A program made the translations under genes and the position numbers. From Catellatospora citrea (lineage in GTDB: Bacteria > Actinomycetota > Actinomycetes > Mycobacteriales > Micromonosporaceae): a DNA stretch of 64,000 bases. The stretch lies in assembly GCF_003610235.1 (NCBI RefSeq), contig NZ_RAPR01000001.1, positions 5,580,001 to 5,644,000 of the forward strand, given 5' to 3'. The notes under the pieces were generated by a model. It searched no databases. It was not told the origin of the DNA and was given only the letters and a program-made list of their open reading frames with translations. Positions 34,051-43,358 of this stretch are shown piece after piece (the stretch's first letter is position 1; the number at the start of each line of letters is the position of its first letter).

Positions 34051-34704
34051 ATGTCGTATACCGGAGAGGTGAGCCGCGGTGCGGCCGCCGATGTGCGTGA
34101 GCTCGACGAGCTGGTCATCAGCAAGGTGTCGGTCGGGCCGCACGACAACAACGCGTACCTGCTGCGCTGCCGGCGCACCGGCGAGCAGTTGCTGATCGAC
34201 GCCGCCAACGACGCGGACACGCTGCTGGCGTTGGTCGGCGACGGCGGGCTGGCCACGGTGGTGACCACGCACCGGCACGGCGACCACTGGCAGGCGCTCG
34301 CCGAGGTCGTGGCGCAGACCGGCGCGACGCCCGTCGCGCACCCCGACGACGCCGAGGAACTGCCGGTCAAGGCGCAGACCGTCGAGGAAGGACAGACGGT
34401 ACGCGTCGGGCAGGTCGAGCTGGAGGTCATCCACCTGGTCGGGCACACCCCGGGGTCGATCGCGCTGCTCTACCGCGATCCGCACGGGCACCCGCACCTG
34501 TTCACGGGTGACTCGCTGTTCCCGGGCGGGGTCGGCAACACCTGGGGTGACCCGCAGGCGTTCGCCTCGCTGCTGCACGACGTCGAGACGAAACTGTTCG
34601 ACCGGCTGCCGGACGAGACCTGGTTCTACCCCGGCCACGGCAAGGACAGCACGCTCGGCCGCGAACGGCCGTCCCTGCCGGAGTGGCGCACCCGAGGCTG
34701 GTGA
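34051..34704 (+). CDS. Metallo-beta-lactamase-fold hydrolase (glyoxalase II-like)
   Basis: This 217-residue enzyme has the metal motif THRHGDHWQAL (HxHxDH), GHTPGSIALLY with the third metal His, FTGDSLFPGG with the bridging Asp, and FYPGHGKDSTL with the last His. The pattern fits a glyoxalase II-type thioester hydrolase. It starts MSYTGEVSRGA and is not in an obvious operon. The substrate cannot be inferred. Confidence 0.9.
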   Translation: MSYTGEVSRGAAADVRELDELVISKVSVGPHDNNAYLLRCRRTGEQLLIDAANDADTLLALVGDGGLATVVTTHRHGDHWQALAEVVAQTGATPVAHPDDAEELPVKAQTVEEGQTVRVGQVELEVIHLVGHTPGSIALLYRDPHGHPHLFTGDSLFPGGVGNTWGDPQAFASLLHDVETKLFDRLPDETWFYPGHGKDSTLGRERPSLPEWRTRGW

Positions 34705-34722
34705 TCCGGGCCGCCGCGGACG

Positions 34723-35547
34723 TCAGCCCTTGCGCCAGGGCAGCCAGGAGCGTCGTGCGGGTGCGGCGGCGGCCAGTGCGGGCACGGAGGCGACCAGGAA
34801 CACCGTGCCCCCGATGACGTTGCCCGGCCGGGGCAGCTCGGCGGCGTCGGTCGCGGCCAGGCACAGGTCGACCTCGAAGCCGACCGTGCGCACCCGGGCG
34901 ACCACGAAGGATCCGCCGGTCAGGGCGACCGTGCGCCGCTGTGCGGAGAGCACGGTGCCGTGCAGGCGGGCGTACGCCTCAGCCTGCTCGGGCGGTCCGA
35001 ACACGCCGTACGAGATGAACGACTCGGGACCCATCCGTGGCGGCCACGGATGGCCCTGCTCGACGACGTGGGCCGGCGGTTCACCGGGCTCGCTGCCGGG
35101 GCTGAGCAGGCTGGCGTCCGAGGCCGCGAACGCCGCCTCGTCGGCGTGCACCGTGACGTCGACCCCAAGCGCGACCACGGCCGCCTCGGCGTCCACGGGC
35201 TGCTTGCCCGCGGACAGCAGTCGGCGCTGCTCCACCTCGACGGCCAGCATGGTCAGGGTCTCGCCGTCCGCGTCGACCACGTGGGCCACGGCGACCTCGT
35301 CGTTGACCGCGTGGAGTCCCGCCAGGCGCGCGCCGGGCGTGCCGGCGTACGAGGGAAGCAGGTCCTTGACCGTGCGTTCCTGAGTGGACACGACGAGCCG
35401 GGCGCCGCTCGGGTCCTGCCACGCGTGCACGGACGTCCCCGCGACCTCGCCGAGCAGTTCGGCCCGCTCCAGCGCTTCGCCGATCAGTGCGGACAGCCCG
35501 TCGCCGTCGGAGACGCCCAGGCCGACACATTCCAGGTTCGATGCCAT
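34723..35547 (-). CDS. Conserved actinobacterial protein of unknown function
   Basis: This 274-residue protein is soluble, acidic in its first half and ends in a basic ARRSWLPWRKG tail. MASNLECVGLGVSDGDGLSALIGEAL opens it, and GTSVHAWQDPSGARLVV follows. It has no signal peptide and no catalytic motif. The beta-rich pattern with repeated V-x-V strands suggests two similar domains (about 1-130 and 131-260). No function can be assigned. Confidence 0.7.
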   Translation of the reverse strand: MASNLECVGLGVSDGDGLSALIGEALERAELLGEVAGTSVHAWQDPSGARLVVSTQERTVKDLLPSYAGTPGARLAGLHAVNDEVAVAHVVDADGETLTMLAVEVEQRRLLSAGKQPVDAEAAVVALGVDVTVHADEAAFAASDASLLSPGSEPGEPPAHVVEQGHPWPPRMGPESFISYGVFGPPEQAEAYARLHGTVLSAQRRTVALTGGSFVVARVRTVGFEVDLCLAATDAAELPRPGNVIGGTVFLVASVPALAAAAPARRSWLPWRKG

Positions 35548-35670
35548 CCGGCGACCTTAACGATCGCCATCGCCCGCTGTCGGCCTGTTTTCCCGCGGAA
35601 GGTCCGCCCGCGCGCAGTGGACTCGATCGCCGGGGACCGGTTCTGGGCCGGTGGTGCGTGCGGGCCGGCC

Positions 35671-36876
35671 TCAGGCGGGCAAAGCCTCCCGGCGGCGGCG
35701 CAGGAACTCCTGTTCGGCCGCGTTGGCGGTGCGGGCAGCGGCTGTCTCGTAGGCGGCCGCGGCCTCCGTGTCGCGGCCCAGGCGGTGCAGCAGGTCCGCG
35801 CGCACCGCGTGATAGAGGTGGTACCCGTCCAGGTCGAGCGTGTCCAGCACGGCCAGGGCCGGGCCGGGGCCGTCCACTTCGGCCACCGCGACCGCGCGGT
35901 GCAGCGCCACGACCGGGCTCGGCGTCAGCGACAGGAGGCGGTCGTAGAGGGCCAGCACGCGCGGCCAGTCGGTGGACGCGGCGTCCGGGGCGGCGGCGTG
36001 CACCGCGCTGATCGCCGCCTGGAGCTGGTACGGCCCCAGCTGTCGCCGCCGCAGGCACCGGCCGACCAGGGTCAGCCCTTCGGCGATCAGCGCCCGGTCC
36101 CAGCGGCTGCGGTCCTGTTCGGGCAGCGGCACGAGCTGCCCGGTCGCGGTGGTGCGGGCCGCCCGGCGGGCTTCGGCGAGCAGCATCAGGGCGAGCAGGC
36201 CCAGCACCTCCGGTTCGTCGGGCATCAGTTCGGCGAGCAGCCGCCCCAGGCGTACCGCCTCCTGGCACAGGTCGGCCCGCACCAGCGCGTCCCCGGAGCT
36301 GGCCGTGTAGCCCTCGTTGAAGACGAGGTAGACCACGGCGAGCACGGAGCGCAGGCGGGCGGGCAGGTCGGCGTCGCGCGGCACCCGGTACGGGATGCCC
36401 GCGCCCTTGATCTTGTTCTTGGCCCGGACCAGGCGCTGCGCCATGGTGGCCTCGGGCACCAGGAACGCGTGCGCGATCTCGGCGGTGCTGAGGCCGCCGA
36501 GCAGCCGCAGCGTCAGCGCCACCTGGGCGGTGACCGCGAGCGCCGGATGGCAGCAGGTGAAGATCAGGCGGAGCCGGTCGTCGGGCACGGGCCCCTCCTC
36601 GGCCGGTGGGTCCGGGGCGAGCAGCAGCGCGGCCTGCGCGTGCCGGTCGTCGCGGGTGGCCTCGCGCCGCAGCCGGTCCACGGCGCGGTTGCGGGCCGTG
36701 GTGATGATCCAGCCGGCCGGGCTCGGCGGCACGCCGTCGTCCGGCCAGCGCCGCACCGCCTCGGCGAACGCGTCCTGGACGGCCTCCTCGGCGAGGTCGA
36801 TGTCGCCGAAGGCGCGCACCAGCACGGCCACCGCGCGGCCGTACTCCGCCCGGAAGACGCCGTCGACGTCGGCCAA
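35671..36876 (-). CDS. ECF sigma factor, ECF42-like (DGPF-linked, C-terminal TPR-like extension)
   Basis: This 401-residue sigma factor starts at TTG 36876 ([13 protein letters not shown]). The start is chosen because CGAGG lies seven bases upstream, within the end of the preceding gene, and the two overlap closely. Region 2 ([23 protein letters not shown]) and region 4 ([28 protein letters not shown]) are clear. About 200 residues of C-terminal helical extension with TPR-like pairing follow, as is typical of ECF42. No anti-sigma gene is adjacent. It likely directs expression of the DGPF gene with which it is coupled. Confidence 0.9.
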   Translation of the reverse strand: MADVDGVFRAEYGRAVAVLVRAFGDIDLAEEAVQDAFAEAVRRWPDDGVPPSPAGWIITTARNRAVDRLRREATRDDRHAQAALLLAPDPPAEEGPVPDDRLRLIFTCCHPALAVTAQVALTLRLLGGLSTAEIAHAFLVPEATMAQRLVRAKNKIKGAGIPYRVPRDADLPARLRSVLAVVYLVFNEGYTASSGDALVRADLCQEAVRLGRLLAELMPDEPEVLGLLALMLLAEARRAARTTATGQLVPLPEQDRSRWDRALIAEGLTLVGRCLRRRQLGPYQLQAAISAVHAAAPDAASTDWPRVLALYDRLLSLTPSPVVALHRAVAVAEVDGPGPALAVLDTLDLDGYHLYHAVRADLLHRLGRDTEAAAAYETAAARTANAAEQEFLRRRREALPA

Positions 36877-36877
36877 C

Positions 36878-37225
36878 TCAGGCCTCGGAGTGCAGCGGGC
36901 GCACCTCGATCGGCAGGGTGACCGCGCGGGCCGCCTTGGCCGCCCAGGCGAGCGCCGCGTCGAGGTCCGGCGCCTTGATGATCCAGAACCCGCCGATGTG
37001 CTCCTTGCCCTCGACGTACGGCCCGTCGGTGAGCAGGATGTCGTCACCCTTGGCGCGGACCACCGTGGCGGTCTCCGGCGGCAGCAGCCCGCCCTTGACG
37101 ACGGTCACGCCGGCCGCGTCGAGCTCCGCGTTCAGCACGTCGAGGGCCCGCAGCACGGGGTCCAGAACCTCGGGCGGCGGCGGCCCGCCGTCGGGCTGGT
37201 AGATGCTGAGCAGGTACTGCTTCAT
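36878..37225 (-). CDS. YCII-related (DGPF-domain) protein
   Basis: This 115-residue protein starts [14 protein letters not shown] and carries [16 protein letters not shown], the DGP(F) signature of the family. The family is a small dimeric fold related to the YCII active-site proteins, found with ECF42 sigma factors in actinobacteria. It sits directly upstream of that sigma gene, with only one base between stop and start. The biochemical role is unknown. Confidence 0.92.
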   Translation of the reverse strand: MKQYLLSIYQPDGGPPPPEVLDPVLRALDVLNAELDAAGVTVVKGGLLPPETATVVRAKGDDILLTDGPYVEGKEHIGGFWIIKAPDLDAALAWAAKAARAVTLPIEVRPLHSEA

Positions 37226-37406
37226 GACGGCGCTCCTCGCCTCGGCCGCGGCTGACACTCCACCCTCTATACGAACGGGGTCTGCCCGCATCGACACCCT
37301 CCGGCACGAAAGAAGACGGTGGTGTGGCGCACGTATCGATCGGCACCCCTTCCCGCAGCTGCGGGTGCGGCGGTAACGTGAGCGCTCCCCGCCCCCGGAG
37401 AGTTCC

Positions 37407-37613
37407 ATGCCTGCCACCGAGCCCGTCGTCGCCGATCGGTTACTGCTGGTCAGCGTGCTGACCGTCGGCGGATACGTGCTGGAGCTGTCCGAGACGGTGA
37501 TGGTCCGCCCGGGGCAGCGCACCTGGGTGCAGGGCAGCGCCTTCTTCGTGCAGTCGCCGAACGGGCAGACGCGCCGGGTCGAGGGCGACGTCCACCCGTT
37601 CTGCCACGACTGA
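37407..37613 (+). CDS. Small hypothetical protein
   Basis: This 68-residue protein starts MPATEPVVADRLLL, with CCCCGGAGAGTTCC upstream as a good ribosome site. It has several beta-strand-like stretches (VGGYVLELSETVMV, GSAFFVQSPNG) and ends in HPFCHD. There is no signal peptide or membrane helix. It ends four bases from the convergent FtsX gene. No family is recognised. Confidence 0.6.
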   Translation: MPATEPVVADRLLLVSVLTVGGYVLELSETVMVRPGQRTWVQGSAFFVQSPNGQTRRVEGDVHPFCHD

Positions 37614-37616
37614 GCG

Positions 37617-40382
37617 CTACTCCTGGGCGAGCAGCGTCGACAGGCGCAACCGGCGTACGGACAGGGCGGGCAGCACCGCGGCGAGCCCGGACAGCACCAC
37701 CCCCGCCAGCGCAGCGGCGGCGGTGACCGCCACGGCCGTCGCGGGCACGGCGGCGGCGAACCGGTCGACGAAGAACAACCCGACACCCGCTCCGGCCAGC
37801 GCGCCCGCGGCGCCGATGAGCACGCCCTCGTACGCGATGAGGCGCGTCAGCGCCCCGTCGCCCCACCCGGCCGCCTGCAGTGTCGCCAGCTCGGCCGAAC
37901 GCTCCCGCACGTTGAGGTAGAGCACGTCGGCCAGCGCCAGCACGGCCAGCACCAGGGTCGCCGCCACCGCGACGGTGTCCACGGCGCGGACCCGCAGCGA
38001 CACCGCGTCGCCGAGCAGGGTGCCGGTGACGTTGCCGTGGAAGACCCAGGTCAGGGTCAGCAGCGTGGTGAACGCCCCGACGCCGAGCGCGACCGCGACG
38101 GCCGCCAGCAGCGTGCGGCCCGGCCTGCGCCGCGTGTTGCGCAGTGCGGCGGACAGCACGGTGTGCCCGGTCCGCGTGCTCCGCGCCCGGCGGACCGGGG
38201 AGACCAGCGGGGCCAGCGCCGTGCCGGGGTGGGCACGGGCGGCCTGGACCGCCGGGACGACCGCGGCGACCACGGCCAGCAGCAGGGCCAGCGGCACCGC
38301 GAGCAGTGCCTGCGAGGTTCCGGCGGGCACGTCCACCACCCGGCTCAGCGGGACCGCGAGCCCGGCGGAGACCAGGCCCGCGGCGAGTCCGACGACGGCG
38401 ACCTCGCCGGTGACCAGGGCGGCGAGCCGGTATCGGGGCCAGCCGACGCAGGCGAGCACGGCCAGTTCGCGCCTGCGGTCGCGGACCGCGGCGGTGGTGG
38501 CGTTGGCCAGGAACAGCACGCAGACCACCAGGATCAGGCCGAACAGCAGCACGCTCTTGCGGTCGATCGCCTCCATGATCGCCACAGCGACGCCCTTGCG
38601 GCTCCACAGCTCGGTCAGCCGCAGCTCAGGCCGCCCGAGCGTGCCCGCGGCGAGTGCGACCTGCTGCGGTTGCAGGGAGGAGCCGACGGTGATGTCGACG
38701 TCGAGGCCGGTCGTCGTGCTGATCTCCTCGGCGATGCGCCGGATCCGCTCCCGGGTCAGTTCGTCGAGGGTGCGCACATCGGCGACTCGGACGCGGACCG
38801 CGGAGATCGCCTGGTCCGCTGCCTTCGCGCCGATCAGGCCGGGGACCGCGGCCAGCGTGGTGATGAGTTGCGGGGCCGAGATCAGGTAGCCGGCCGGGTT
38901 GCTGGACGGGGCCAGCGGGCGCTCGCCGAGCAGTTCCCGGCTGCGGGCGTCGGCTCCTTCGGCCTCCGGCGACCGGTACGTCTCCAGCGGCACCCGGCTC
39001 AGCCGCGAGAACCCCTGCAGTTTCGCGGGGTCGAAGACGCCGACGGGGTCGGCGGCCATGAAGGGCTCGGCGTTGACCACCTTGACGTCCCGGAAGGCCG
39101 TGTCGAAGACCAGGCTCGGTGTCGCGCCGCCGCCCATGACCGGGCTGTTGGCCATCCAGGTTCCCGGAGCCTCCGCGCTGACCACGGGCCGCAGGGTGCC
39201 GTCGGCAGCCGTGTCGTACCGGGGCAGCCCGCTGCGGAGCACGAAACTGACGCTCAGCGTCGGCTGCTCGAAGACGGCATCGGGCTGGGGTGCCCGGGTG
39301 TCGAAGGTGCGGGTTCCGGCCGGGATGAGGGAGGTCTTGTCGAGCCAGGCGTGCACGACGTCGCTGCGCGTGCCCGGCATCGCGCGGACCAGGTCGTCGT
39401 CGACGGTGGACAGGGTGACCCGCAGGGTCTCGTCGACCTGCGGCAGGGCCGCGGTCAGCACGGGCAGCCGCACCTTGCGCGCCCGGTCGCCGGTCTCGTC
39501 CTGGCGCAGGTAGCGGCCCGAGACGAGAGCCTGGTCCAGGCCCAGCAGGCGGGCCTCCGCGGCCGGATCGACGGCCGCGAGACCGACGATCGACAGCCAC
39601 CACACGTTGACCACGATGCGGTCGGTGGCGTACTGCATGTCGCCCGCGGCGGCGCCGTCGAGGAACCGGCCGTCGGGGAGCAGGCTGTAGACGTCGAACT
39701 GCGGTGTGCGCAGCCCCGCGTAGTCCTCCTGCCAGCTCGACAGGGACGCCCCGCACACACGCTTGCGCGCGCCGTCCTCCTGCACCTCCAGCACGCCGGT
39801 ATCGCAGTACTCCGTGTCCTGCGCGATGGTGCCGTCCGTGTAGTAGCTGGTGTTGCCGACGCTCCTGCCGGTGTCCAAGCCGATGATCGGCCGCCGGGTG
39901 ATGTAGACGTAGGCGCTGCCGCGTACGCCGCGGGACAGCCCGCGGTCGGACAGGAACACGGGGTCGAGCCGGATCAGCTGGCGGGTCTTGCTCCGGTCCA
40001 CCAGATCGGTGACGTCCACCTGAGCGGTGCTCGACACGAGCGTGGAGCCCAGCGTCGCGATCGGAGCCGCCACCTCGACGCCCTGCACCGCCTGGATCGC
40101 ACGGTACTGCGCCGTGGTGATGCCGCCGTTCGTGCCGGACAGCTGGTTGGGCGCGACCGTGCCGCGCTCGTTCTCGACCGCGGTGCGGGCGCCCTTCGGG
40201 CGGACCAGGATGTCGTACGCCCCGCGGAAGTTCGCGTCCACCTCGCCGGTGACCTGCAGCCGCGAGGTGTTGACGGTGCCCGTGAGCACGGTGAAACCGG
40301 TGGTGGCCAGCAGGATCGCGGCGAACAGCGCGCTGCTGCGCCACAACCGGCGGCGCAGCTGCGACCAGATCATGGTGATCAC
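37617..40382 (-). CDS. FtsX/MacB-type ABC transporter permease, large form
   Basis: This 921-residue membrane protein starts MITMIWSQLRRRLWRSS. One helix (about 17-35) is followed by a very large extracytoplasmic region (about 40-600), then two FtsX-type blocks of membrane helices near 610-760 and 800-921, ending LRLSTLLAQE. Four such helices per block are typical. The ATPase gene overlaps it by four bases. The exported substrate is unknown. The adjacent PadR regulator suggests drug or envelope-stress control. Confidence 0.9.
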   Translation of the reverse strand: MITMIWSQLRRRLWRSSALFAAILLATTGFTVLTGTVNTSRLQVTGEVDANFRGAYDILVRPKGARTAVENERGTVAPNQLSGTNGGITTAQYRAIQAVQGVEVAAPIATLGSTLVSSTAQVDVTDLVDRSKTRQLIRLDPVFLSDRGLSRGVRGSAYVYITRRPIIGLDTGRSVGNTSYYTDGTIAQDTEYCDTGVLEVQEDGARKRVCGASLSSWQEDYAGLRTPQFDVYSLLPDGRFLDGAAAGDMQYATDRIVVNVWWLSIVGLAAVDPAAEARLLGLDQALVSGRYLRQDETGDRARKVRLPVLTAALPQVDETLRVTLSTVDDDLVRAMPGTRSDVVHAWLDKTSLIPAGTRTFDTRAPQPDAVFEQPTLSVSFVLRSGLPRYDTAADGTLRPVVSAEAPGTWMANSPVMGGGATPSLVFDTAFRDVKVVNAEPFMAADPVGVFDPAKLQGFSRLSRVPLETYRSPEAEGADARSRELLGERPLAPSSNPAGYLISAPQLITTLAAVPGLIGAKAADQAISAVRVRVADVRTLDELTRERIRRIAEEISTTTGLDVDITVGSSLQPQQVALAAGTLGRPELRLTELWSRKGVAVAIMEAIDRKSVLLFGLILVVCVLFLANATTAAVRDRRRELAVLACVGWPRYRLAALVTGEVAVVGLAAGLVSAGLAVPLSRVVDVPAGTSQALLAVPLALLLAVVAAVVPAVQAARAHPGTALAPLVSPVRRARSTRTGHTVLSAALRNTRRRPGRTLLAAVAVALGVGAFTTLLTLTWVFHGNVTGTLLGDAVSLRVRAVDTVAVAATLVLAVLALADVLYLNVRERSAELATLQAAGWGDGALTRLIAYEGVLIGAAGALAGAGVGLFFVDRFAAAVPATAVAVTAAAALAGVVLSGLAAVLPALSVRRLRLSTLLAQE

Positions 40383-41134
40383 AGGCGGGGACCGCCCAGC
40401 CGGCTCAGCGTCTCCTCGGGCTGCTCGCCGCCGGCCAGTGACACGTCCTGCACGACCTCGCCGTCGCGCAGCCGGATGAGCCGGTCGCAGGCGGCGGCGA
40501 CGTGCTGTTCGTGCGTGGCGACCAGCACCGTCATGGCGTGCTCGGCCCGCAGCGCGGCCAGCAGGTCGAGGATCTCGGTGCCGGTGCGCGAGTCGAGGTT
40601 GCCGGTGGGCTCGTCGGCCAGCAGCAGGGTGGGCGCGCCGATCAGCGCGCGGGCGATGGCGACGCGCTGCTGCTGGCCGCCGGACAGCTGGGAGGGCAGC
40701 GAGTGCTCCCGGCCCGCGAGCCCGACCGCGGCGAGCAGCTCCCGGCCGCGGGCGGCCTTGTCGAACTTCACCCGGTACGGCACCACGGGCGCGATGACGT
40801 TGTCGAGCGCGGTGAGCGCGGGCAGCAGGTGGTAGCGCTGGAAGACGAAGCCGACGCGGCGGCGGTAGGCGGTGAGGTGGCGTCGCTTCATGGAGGTGAT
40901 CTCCATGTCGTCGACGGTGATGCTGCCCGCGTCGGGCGCTTCGATCGCGCCGATGAGGTGCAGCAGGGTGGACTTGCCGGATCCGCTGGGGCCGGTGATC
41001 GCGGTCATGGTGCCCGGAGCGAACTCCAGCGACACCCCGGCCACAGCGGGTATCCGCACGTCGCCGCCTTGGTAGTGCTTGGCCAGTTCGGCCACGCGCA
41101 CCGTGGCGCCGGCCCCCGTCGTGCTATCGGTCAT
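40379..41134 (-). CDS. ABC transporter ATP-binding protein (LolD/MacB type)
   Basis: This 251-residue ATPase starts MTDSTTGAGATVRV. All motifs are complete: Walker A GPSGSGKST, Q-loop FVFQRYHLLPAL, signature [15 protein letters not shown], Walker [13 protein letters not shown] and H-loop VATHE. It powers the FtsX-type permease encoded downstream, with a four-base overlap. No strong ribosome site precedes the ATG. Two palindromes in the 93-bp gap to padR are probable operators. Confidence 0.95.
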   Translation of the reverse strand: MTDSTTGAGATVRVAELAKHYQGGDVRIPAVAGVSLEFAPGTMTAITGPSGSGKSTLLHLIGAIEAPDAGSITVDDMEITSMKRRHLTAYRRRVGFVFQRYHLLPALTALDNVIAPVVPYRVKFDKAARGRELLAAVGLAGREHSLPSQLSGGQQQRVAIARALIGAPTLLLADEPTGNLDSRTGTEILDLLAALRAEHAMTVLVATHEQHVAAACDRLIRLRDGEVVQDVSLAGGEQPEETLSRLGGPRL

Positions 41135-41154
41135 GGCGATCACTGTCGGTGCTA

Positions 41155-41201
41155 CATTGTCACAATGCAAGGACCGTTCGGGCGGTTGTGACACAGCTGT
41201 G
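41155..41201. promoter_or_regulatory. Two dyads between ABC exporter and padR
   Basis: CATTGTCACAATG (41155-41167) and CACAGCTGTG (41192-41201) are perfect palindromes (first with a single central base) in the divergent gap. PadR proteins commonly bind dyads in exactly this arrangement and repress both genes. Binding is inferred. Confidence 0.65.
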
Positions 41202-41227
41202 ATGTCGAGAGGGGAGGGTGGTGTGCC

Positions 41228-41746
41228 ATGCCGATCCAGCATGCGGTGCTGGCCCTGCTGCGCGAAGGGCCGAGCCACGGGTACGAGCTGAAGAGCGCGT
41301 TCGAGTCCGCCGTCGGCCCGCAGTGGGGCGCCCTCAACATCGGGCACCTCTACCAGGTGCTCGACCGCCTGTCCCGGGACGGGTTCGTCGACTCCAGCCG
41401 GCTGGCGCAGGAGGTCAAACCCGACCGCGTGGTCTACCGGATGACCGACGCCGGACAGCGTGAACTGGGTGAGTGGATGACCTCGGCCAGCCCGCGCACC
41501 GCCGGTTTCCGGGACGACCTGTTCCTCAAGGTGGTGGCCGCGACCCGCACCGGGGACCGGGACACGGTGTCCGAAGTGCTCGCCGCCCAGCGCGCCCACC
41601 TGCTGCGCGAACTGCGCAACCTGGAGACGCTGCGGCGCGACAGGGACCGCGAGACCGTGGTGCGTCTGCTGCTGGCCGCCGCCGCCCGCCACGTCACTGC
41701 CGACCTGACCTTCCTGGAGGACGTCGAGGCCGAGCTGCTCGCCTGA
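41228..41746 (+). CDS. PadR-family transcriptional regulator
   Basis: This 172-residue regulator starts MPIQHAVLALLREGPSHGYEL, a textbook PadR opening. The winged helix contains GALNIGHLYQVLDRLSRDGFV and VYRMTDAGQREL. A C-terminal helical region (VSEVLAAQRAHLLRELRNLE) forms the dimer interface, as in the PadR-s2/Vir-type group. It diverges from the ABC exporter and very likely represses it. Confidence 0.93.
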   Translation: MPIQHAVLALLREGPSHGYELKSAFESAVGPQWGALNIGHLYQVLDRLSRDGFVDSSRLAQEVKPDRVVYRMTDAGQRELGEWMTSASPRTAGFRDDLFLKVVAATRTGDRDTVSEVLAAQRAHLLRELRNLETLRRDRDRETVVRLLLAAAARHVTADLTFLEDVEAELLA

Positions 41747-41870
41747 GCCGCACTCCCGGGTCCGCGGCAACGCCGGCGGCGCGGCGACACCCGTCGCTCG
41801 GCTGTGGTGTCCGCCGTGGACCGTGGCAGCATGTAGGCACATCTATGGCGCTCTACCGCGGGGGACGGCG

Positions 41871-42443
41871 ATGGCACAGGTGATCGCGCACGTGACGATG
41901 TCGCTCGACGGCTTCATGGCCGGGCCCGACGTGGGTGCGGCACACCCGATGGGGCGCGGCGGCGAGCGGCTGCACCAGTGGATCTTCGACGGGTCGAGCG
42001 AGGTGGACGCCGCGGCGGTGCGGCGGCAGTTCGCGCTGACCGGAGCGGTCCTGCTGGGCCGGCGCACGTTCGACGTCGGGGTGGGCGTCTGGGGCGACAC
42101 GCCGTACCCCGCGCCCTGCTTCGTGCTGACCCACCACCCGGCGCCGGTCCGGACCGAGCGCAGCGGCACGTTCACCTTCGTGCACACCGGCCTGTCCGAC
42201 GCGCTGGACCTGGCCGTCGCGGCGGCCGGGGAGCGGGCGGTGACGCTGATGGGCGCGGACGTCGTCCAGCAGGTGCTGCGGGCGGGACTGCTCGACGAGA
42301 TCCACCTGCAGCTCGCGCCGGTGCTGCTGGGCGGCGGCCGGCGGCTGTTCGACCAGCTCGGGACCGACCACATCGCACTCGAGCAGCTGGCCGCGGAACC
42401 GTCGCCGCACGTCACACACCTGCGATACCGCGTCGTGAAATAG
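41871..42443 (+). CDS. Dihydrofolate reductase / RibD C-terminal-like protein
   Basis: This 190-residue protein starts MAQVIAHVTMSLDGFMAGPD, with GGGGACGGCG before the ATG. MSLDGF, the NADPH-type GRRTFDVGVG and the C-terminal LHLQLAPVLLGGGRRLF match the YyaP/RibD C-terminal-like reductase group found widely in actinobacteria. It is a probable NADPH-dependent reductase of unknown substrate, not folate synthesis. It stands alone. Confidence 0.9.
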   Translation: MAQVIAHVTMSLDGFMAGPDVGAAHPMGRGGERLHQWIFDGSSEVDAAAVRRQFALTGAVLLGRRTFDVGVGVWGDTPYPAPCFVLTHHPAPVRTERSGTFTFVHTGLSDALDLAVAAAGERAVTLMGADVVQQVLRAGLLDEIHLQLAPVLLGGGRRLFDQLGTDHIALEQLAAEPSPHVTHLRYRVVK

Positions 42444-42492
42444 CCACGCCCGTCACTGGCCCCGGCGCGGCGCAGCGGCTACCTTCGGTCGC

Positions 42493-42765
42493 ATGTCTGC
42501 CGGTGAGGTCGTGCTCTGGGTGCTGCTCGGGCTGGCCGCGCTGGCCGTCCTGGCCTTCGTCGGCATCGTGGCGAAGTTCGTGGGCAAGGCCGCGGTGTCC
42601 TACGCGCGGCGCAAACCCCCGCAGGCGGTCGGCTTCTTCGCCGTGCCGGGCGGCCTGGCCAGCTTCGTCGCCACCTTCTTCGGGGCGGGCCTGCCGCTGG
42701 CCATGGGCCTCGGGATGATCACCGGTCTGGCCGTATTCCTGCTCGTCGCGATGGAGCTGGGTTAG
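42493..42765 (+). CDS. Small membrane protein
   Basis: This 90-residue protein starts [20 protein letters not shown]. Two to three hydrophobic segments (about 7-30, 48-66, 68-88) are separated by a basic stretch with SYARRKPPQ. The codon pattern is normal and it has a proper start, but no family is recognised. It probably sits in the cytoplasmic membrane. Confidence 0.65.
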   Translation: MSAGEVVLWVLLGLAALAVLAFVGIVAKFVGKAAVSYARRKPPQAVGFFAVPGGLASFVATFFGAGLPLAMGLGMITGLAVFLLVAMELG

Positions 42766-42977
42766 CCAGGACACACCGACGCGGACCCGGGACACCCGTC
42801 CGGGGACGTCGCGACGTGTATGGTGGAGAGACAGTTTCTTGTTTGTGGTTGCTTCACCTGCCTGGTTTCAGTACACCGGGATCGGTTCTCCTTCCGGATC
42901 ACCGTGGGTTTACCGCTGCTCGAGACGGCCCATCCGGGCCTCGCAGCGAGCGTGGCCCATCCGTAGAGGAGAACACA
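42766..42977 (+). promoter_or_regulatory. Promoter and long 5' leader of the cold-shock gene
   Basis: This 212-bp stretch has no gene. Lower GC (TTTCTTGTTTGTGG near 42834) and TATGGT at 42819 suggest a promoter, leaving an untranslated leader of about 150 bases, usual for cold-shock mRNAs. A 10-base direct repeat GGCCCATCCG occurs at 42927-42936 and 42954-42963, just before AGGAGAACACA and the ATG. Confidence 0.6.
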
Positions 42978-43181
42978 ATGGCTTCTGGCGTCGTGAAGTG
43001 GTTCAACGCTGACAAGGGTTTCGGCTTCATCACCGTTGACGGTGGTGGCGCGGACGTCTTCGTCCACCACTCGGTCATCCAGCTCGACGGTTTCCGCGAG
43101 CTGCGCGAGAACGAGCGCGTCGAGTTCGAGATCGTGCAGGGCCCGAAGGGCCCGCAGGCCGAGGCCGTACGCCTCGTCTGA
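42978..43181 (+). CDS. cspA: Cold-shock protein (CspA family)
   Basis: This 67-residue single OB-fold protein has KGFGFI (RNP1) and VFVHH (RNP2), the nucleic-acid-binding motifs. It starts [14 protein letters not shown] after AGGAGAACACA. It binds single-stranded RNA and keeps mRNA unfolded at low temperature. The DEAD-box helicase gene lies 177 bases downstream, separated by a hairpin, making a cold-response pair. The acidic C-terminus (PQAEAVRLV) is typical of actinobacterial members. Confidence 0.97.
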   Translation: MASGVVKWFNADKGFGFITVDGGGADVFVHHSVIQLDGFRELRENERVEFEIVQGPKGPQAEAVRLV

Positions 43182-43225
43182 CCCCCTCGTCACGCCCCTG
43201 AGCGTGGCGCGGCATGCTTGATTGT

Positions 43226-43257
43226 CCGGTTCCGCGGCGCAAACGCCGCGGAACCGG
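43226..43257 (+). terminator. 14-bp hairpin between cspA and the helicase
   Basis: CCGGTTCCGCGGCG (43226-43239) pairs perfectly with 43244-43257 around a CAAA loop. There is no U-tract. A smaller CCCGGG-catca-CCCGGG hairpin follows at about 43300. They could partly terminate cspA and protect its 3' end. Confidence 0.75.
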
Positions 43258-43358
43258 CGGCAACACCCCACCATTCGGTTCGTTACCTGTTGACTCTCCC
43301 CGGGCATCACCCGGGTCGAGAGCCTTCGCGCGGCGTGCCGACAGCGAAAGGCTCCAAT

